Shown piece after piece: positions 34,381 through 35,774 of a stretch of 35,774 nt of DNA. The notes beneath the pieces are model-generated. The model made no database searches and had not been told where the DNA came from. It saw only the letters and a program-made list of their open reading frames with translations. This stretch comes from Salinarimonas soli (lineage in GTDB: Bacteria > Pseudomonadota > Alphaproteobacteria > Rhizobiales > Beijerinckiaceae), in assembly GCF_008386575.1 (NCBI RefSeq), contig NZ_VUOA01000011.1, forward strand, positions 1 to 35,774, given 5' to 3'. The first letter of the stretch is position 1. Every line of letters begins with the position of its first letter. A program made the position numbers and the translations under genes.

Positions 34381-35553
34381 CTACCCCGGCACCATCAAGG
34401 TCGCGCTCGCCATCGCGGCGATGCCCTCGCCGCGGCCCGTGAAGCCGAGGCGCTCGGTGGTGGTGGCCTTCACCGAGACGCGGTCGACCGGCACGGCGCA
34501 GATGGCGGCGATGCGGGCGCGGATGGGCTCGCGCAAGGGGCCGACCTTCGGGGCCTCGCAGATGATCGTGAGGTCGAGAAAGCCGATCTCGGCCCCCCGC
34601 GCCCACGCGCGCTCGGCCGCGAAGGCGAGGAAGCGGTCGGAGGAGGCGCCCTTCCATTGCGGGTCGGAGGGCGGGAAATGGGTGCCGATGTCGCCGTCGG
34701 CGAGGGCGCCGAGGATCGCGTCTGTGAGGGCGTGCAGCGCCACGTCCGCGTCCGAATGGCCGATGAGGCCGCGCCCGAAGGGCACCCGCACGCCCCCGAG
34801 CCAGAGATGGTCGCCCTCGCCGAAGGCATGGACGTCGAAGCCGGAGCCGACGCGGGTCATGAGGGTCCGCCCGGGGTTCAGGCGGCGCTCGGCGGCCTCG
34901 ATGTCGCCGGGCTCGGTGATCTTCATGTTCGTGGCCTCGCCCTCGAAGACGTGCACGTCGTGGCCGTAATGGCGGACGAGGCCGCCGTCGTCGGTGAAGT
35001 CCGGCAGGCCCTCGGCCGCCGCGCGGGCGTGGCAGGAGGCCAGCAGGTCGGTTCGGAAGGCCTGCGGCGTCTGGACGGCGCGAAGCCCGGAGCGGGGCAG
35101 CGCGCCCGCGACCCGGCCGTCGGCAAGCGGCACGATTGTGTCGGTCACGGGCACGCCGGGGATCGCGGCCCCGTGCTGGCGCGCGGCCTGCGCCGCCCGT
35201 GCGATGAGGGCCGGCGAGACGAACGGCCGGGCGGCGTCGTGGACGAGGACGAAGCCCGCCCCGAGCGCCGCCGCTGCCTCGACGCCCGCGCGCACGGAGC
35301 CCTGGCGCGTCTCGGCACCCATGACGGGTGGGTGGAGCTTGGCCGCATCGCATCCCGCCGCCGCTTCCTCGTAGAGCGACAGGTCGTCGGGATGGATCAC
35401 CGTGACGACATGGTCGATAGCGGGGTGCTCCAGGAAAGAGTCCAGGGTGCGCGCCAGGATCATCCGCCCGTCGAGGGGGCGGTATTGCTTCGCCACACCG
35501 CCGCCGGCGCGCTGTCCGCGTCCAGCCGCGACAATAACGGCGCACATCTGCAT
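34381..35553 (-). CDS. ispDF: Bifunctional IspD/IspF (MEP pathway) enzyme
   Basis: Fusion of two enzymes of non-mevalonate isoprenoid synthesis: CDP-ME synthase (IspD, about residues 1-230) and MECDP synthase (IspF, about 232-390). The IspD part has the CTP-binding loop [20 protein letters not shown], where the usual PKQ is AKQ, and [16 protein letters not shown] with [11 protein letters not shown]. The IspF part has the zinc ligands in [11 protein letters not shown] and [20 protein letters not shown], and [20 protein letters not shown], ending [20 protein letters not shown]. The fusion is common in alphaproteobacteria. ATG at 35553; no strong ribosome binding site is seen. Confidence 0.96.
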   Translation of the reverse strand: MQMCAVIVAAGRGQRAGGGVAKQYRPLDGRMILARTLDSFLEHPAIDHVVTVIHPDDLSLYEEAAAGCDAAKLHPPVMGAETRQGSVRAGVEAAAALGAGFVLVHDAARPFVSPALIARAAQAARQHGAAIPGVPVTDTIVPLADGRVAGALPRSGLRAVQTPQAFRTDLLASCHARAAAEGLPDFTDDGGLVRHYGHDVHVFEGEATNMKITEPGDIEAAERRLNPGRTLMTRVGSGFDVHAFGEGDHLWLGGVRVPFGRGLIGHSDADVALHALTDAILGALADGDIGTHFPPSDPQWKGASSDRFLAFAAERAWARGAEIGFLDLTIICEAPKVGPLREPIRARIAAICAVPVDRVSVKATTTERLGFTGRGEGIAAMASATLMVPG

Positions 35554-35571
35554 GGGAGATCGTTCGGATGA

Positions 35572-35588
35572 CTTGAGGCTTGCTCAAG
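35572..35588. promoter_or_regulatory. Inverted repeat in the ispDF divergent promoter region
   Basis: CTTGAG and CTCAAG form a perfect six-base inverted repeat around GCTTG, 19 bases upstream of the ispDF start codon. It could be an operator or a leader hairpin. On the minus strand TTGAGC within it is followed after 17 bases by AACGAT, a weak promoter candidate. Confidence 0.3.
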
Positions 35589-35610
35589 CGGGGTGAGTTG
35601 CCGGCCACGG

Positions 35611-35639
35611 TTGATCGCAGCGCGAAACCTTTCTACAGA
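35611..35639 (+). promoter_or_regulatory. Candidate promoter of the right-edge gene
   Basis: TTGATC (35611-35616) and TACAGA (35634-35639) are separated by 17 bases. A better -10-like hexamer, TATACA at 35692-35697, lies closer to the gene but has no properly spaced -35. Either could drive the gene starting at 35741. Confidence 0.3.
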
Positions 35640-35740
35640 CCTGCGACATTCGTGTGAACCCCTTGCGCGCTGGAACGAGCGCCCAATTCTCTATACATGA
35701 CGTTGCGGCGCCCCGGCGCCACGACCAGGAGCCCCGGCCT

Positions 35741-35774
35741 ATGGACACCCCGCGCCTTCTTGACGGCATCGATG
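35741..35774 (+). CDS. Start of a gene cut by the window edge
   Basis: Only the first eleven codons are present (MDTPRLLDGID). ATG at 35741 is preceded by AGGAG with nine bases between, and by promoter-like sequence, which supports a genuine start divergent from ispDF. The product cannot be identified from so few residues. Another frame from ATG 35698 is open across the same bases but lacks a ribosome binding site. Confidence 0.55.
   Translation, partial: MDTPRLLDGID

Overview
The window is very GC-rich (roughly 70 %), densely coded, and typical of an alphaproteobacterium of the order Hyphomicrobiales (Rhizobiales), probably near Methylobacteriaceae or Salinarimonadaceae. This rests on the gene order of the dcw cluster, a HisZ-dependent histidine pathway, a fused IspDF, a meso-DAP type MurE and the style of the dispersed intergenic palindromes. 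The genus is inference; no rRNA or tRNA gene is present to anchor it.

Region 1 (160-13471, minus strand) is the division and cell wall (dcw) operon, in transcription order mraZ, rsmH, ftsL, ftsI, murE, murF, mraY, murD, ftsW, murG, murC. Nearly every junction is a 4-base overlap or a gap of under 10 bases. The exception is a 380-base repeat-filled gap between murD and ftsW. A promoter upstream of mraZ is overlaid by an array of TGGGN-like repeats at exact 10-base spacing, the layout expected of an autorepressing MraZ operator. Region 2 (13903-15974, plus) is hisZ-hisG, divergent from mraZ, catalysing the first step of histidine synthesis.

Region 3 (15975-17218) holds a pair of inverted repeats, a candidate minus-strand small RNA with C-rich loops and its own terminator, and a secreted META/HslJ-domain protein with a good promoter. 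Region 4 (17219-25364) is a nutrient-uptake module. A minus-strand lysR plus M20 deacylase (argE-like) pair diverges from a complete five-gene peptide-type ABC importer (binding protein, two permeases, two ATPases). A perfect LysR-type T-N11-A palindrome lies between the two arms.

Region 5 (25404-35774) is mixed single genes: a membrane-anchored M15-like peptidase, a DUF4112 protein with a partner membrane protein, a MATE exporter, a GH13 alpha-glucosidase, a ferredoxin-reductase-like flavoprotein, a 94-residue protein of unknown function, a membrane-anchored helix-hairpin-helix protein, an acetamidase/formamidase, ispDF, and the first codons of a divergent gene cut by the window edge.

Three families of short palindromic intergenic repeats (called R1, R2 and R3 here) fill most gaps. 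R1 and R2 occur as inverted pairs, and the two half-units appear in both possible orders at different loci, like mosaic elements. I saw no insertion sequence, prophage, CRISPR array, tRNA or rRNA. The most notable observations are the MraZ operator, the candidate sRNA, the mosaic repeats, and the LysR/deacylase/importer module. No clearly novel multi-gene system was found.
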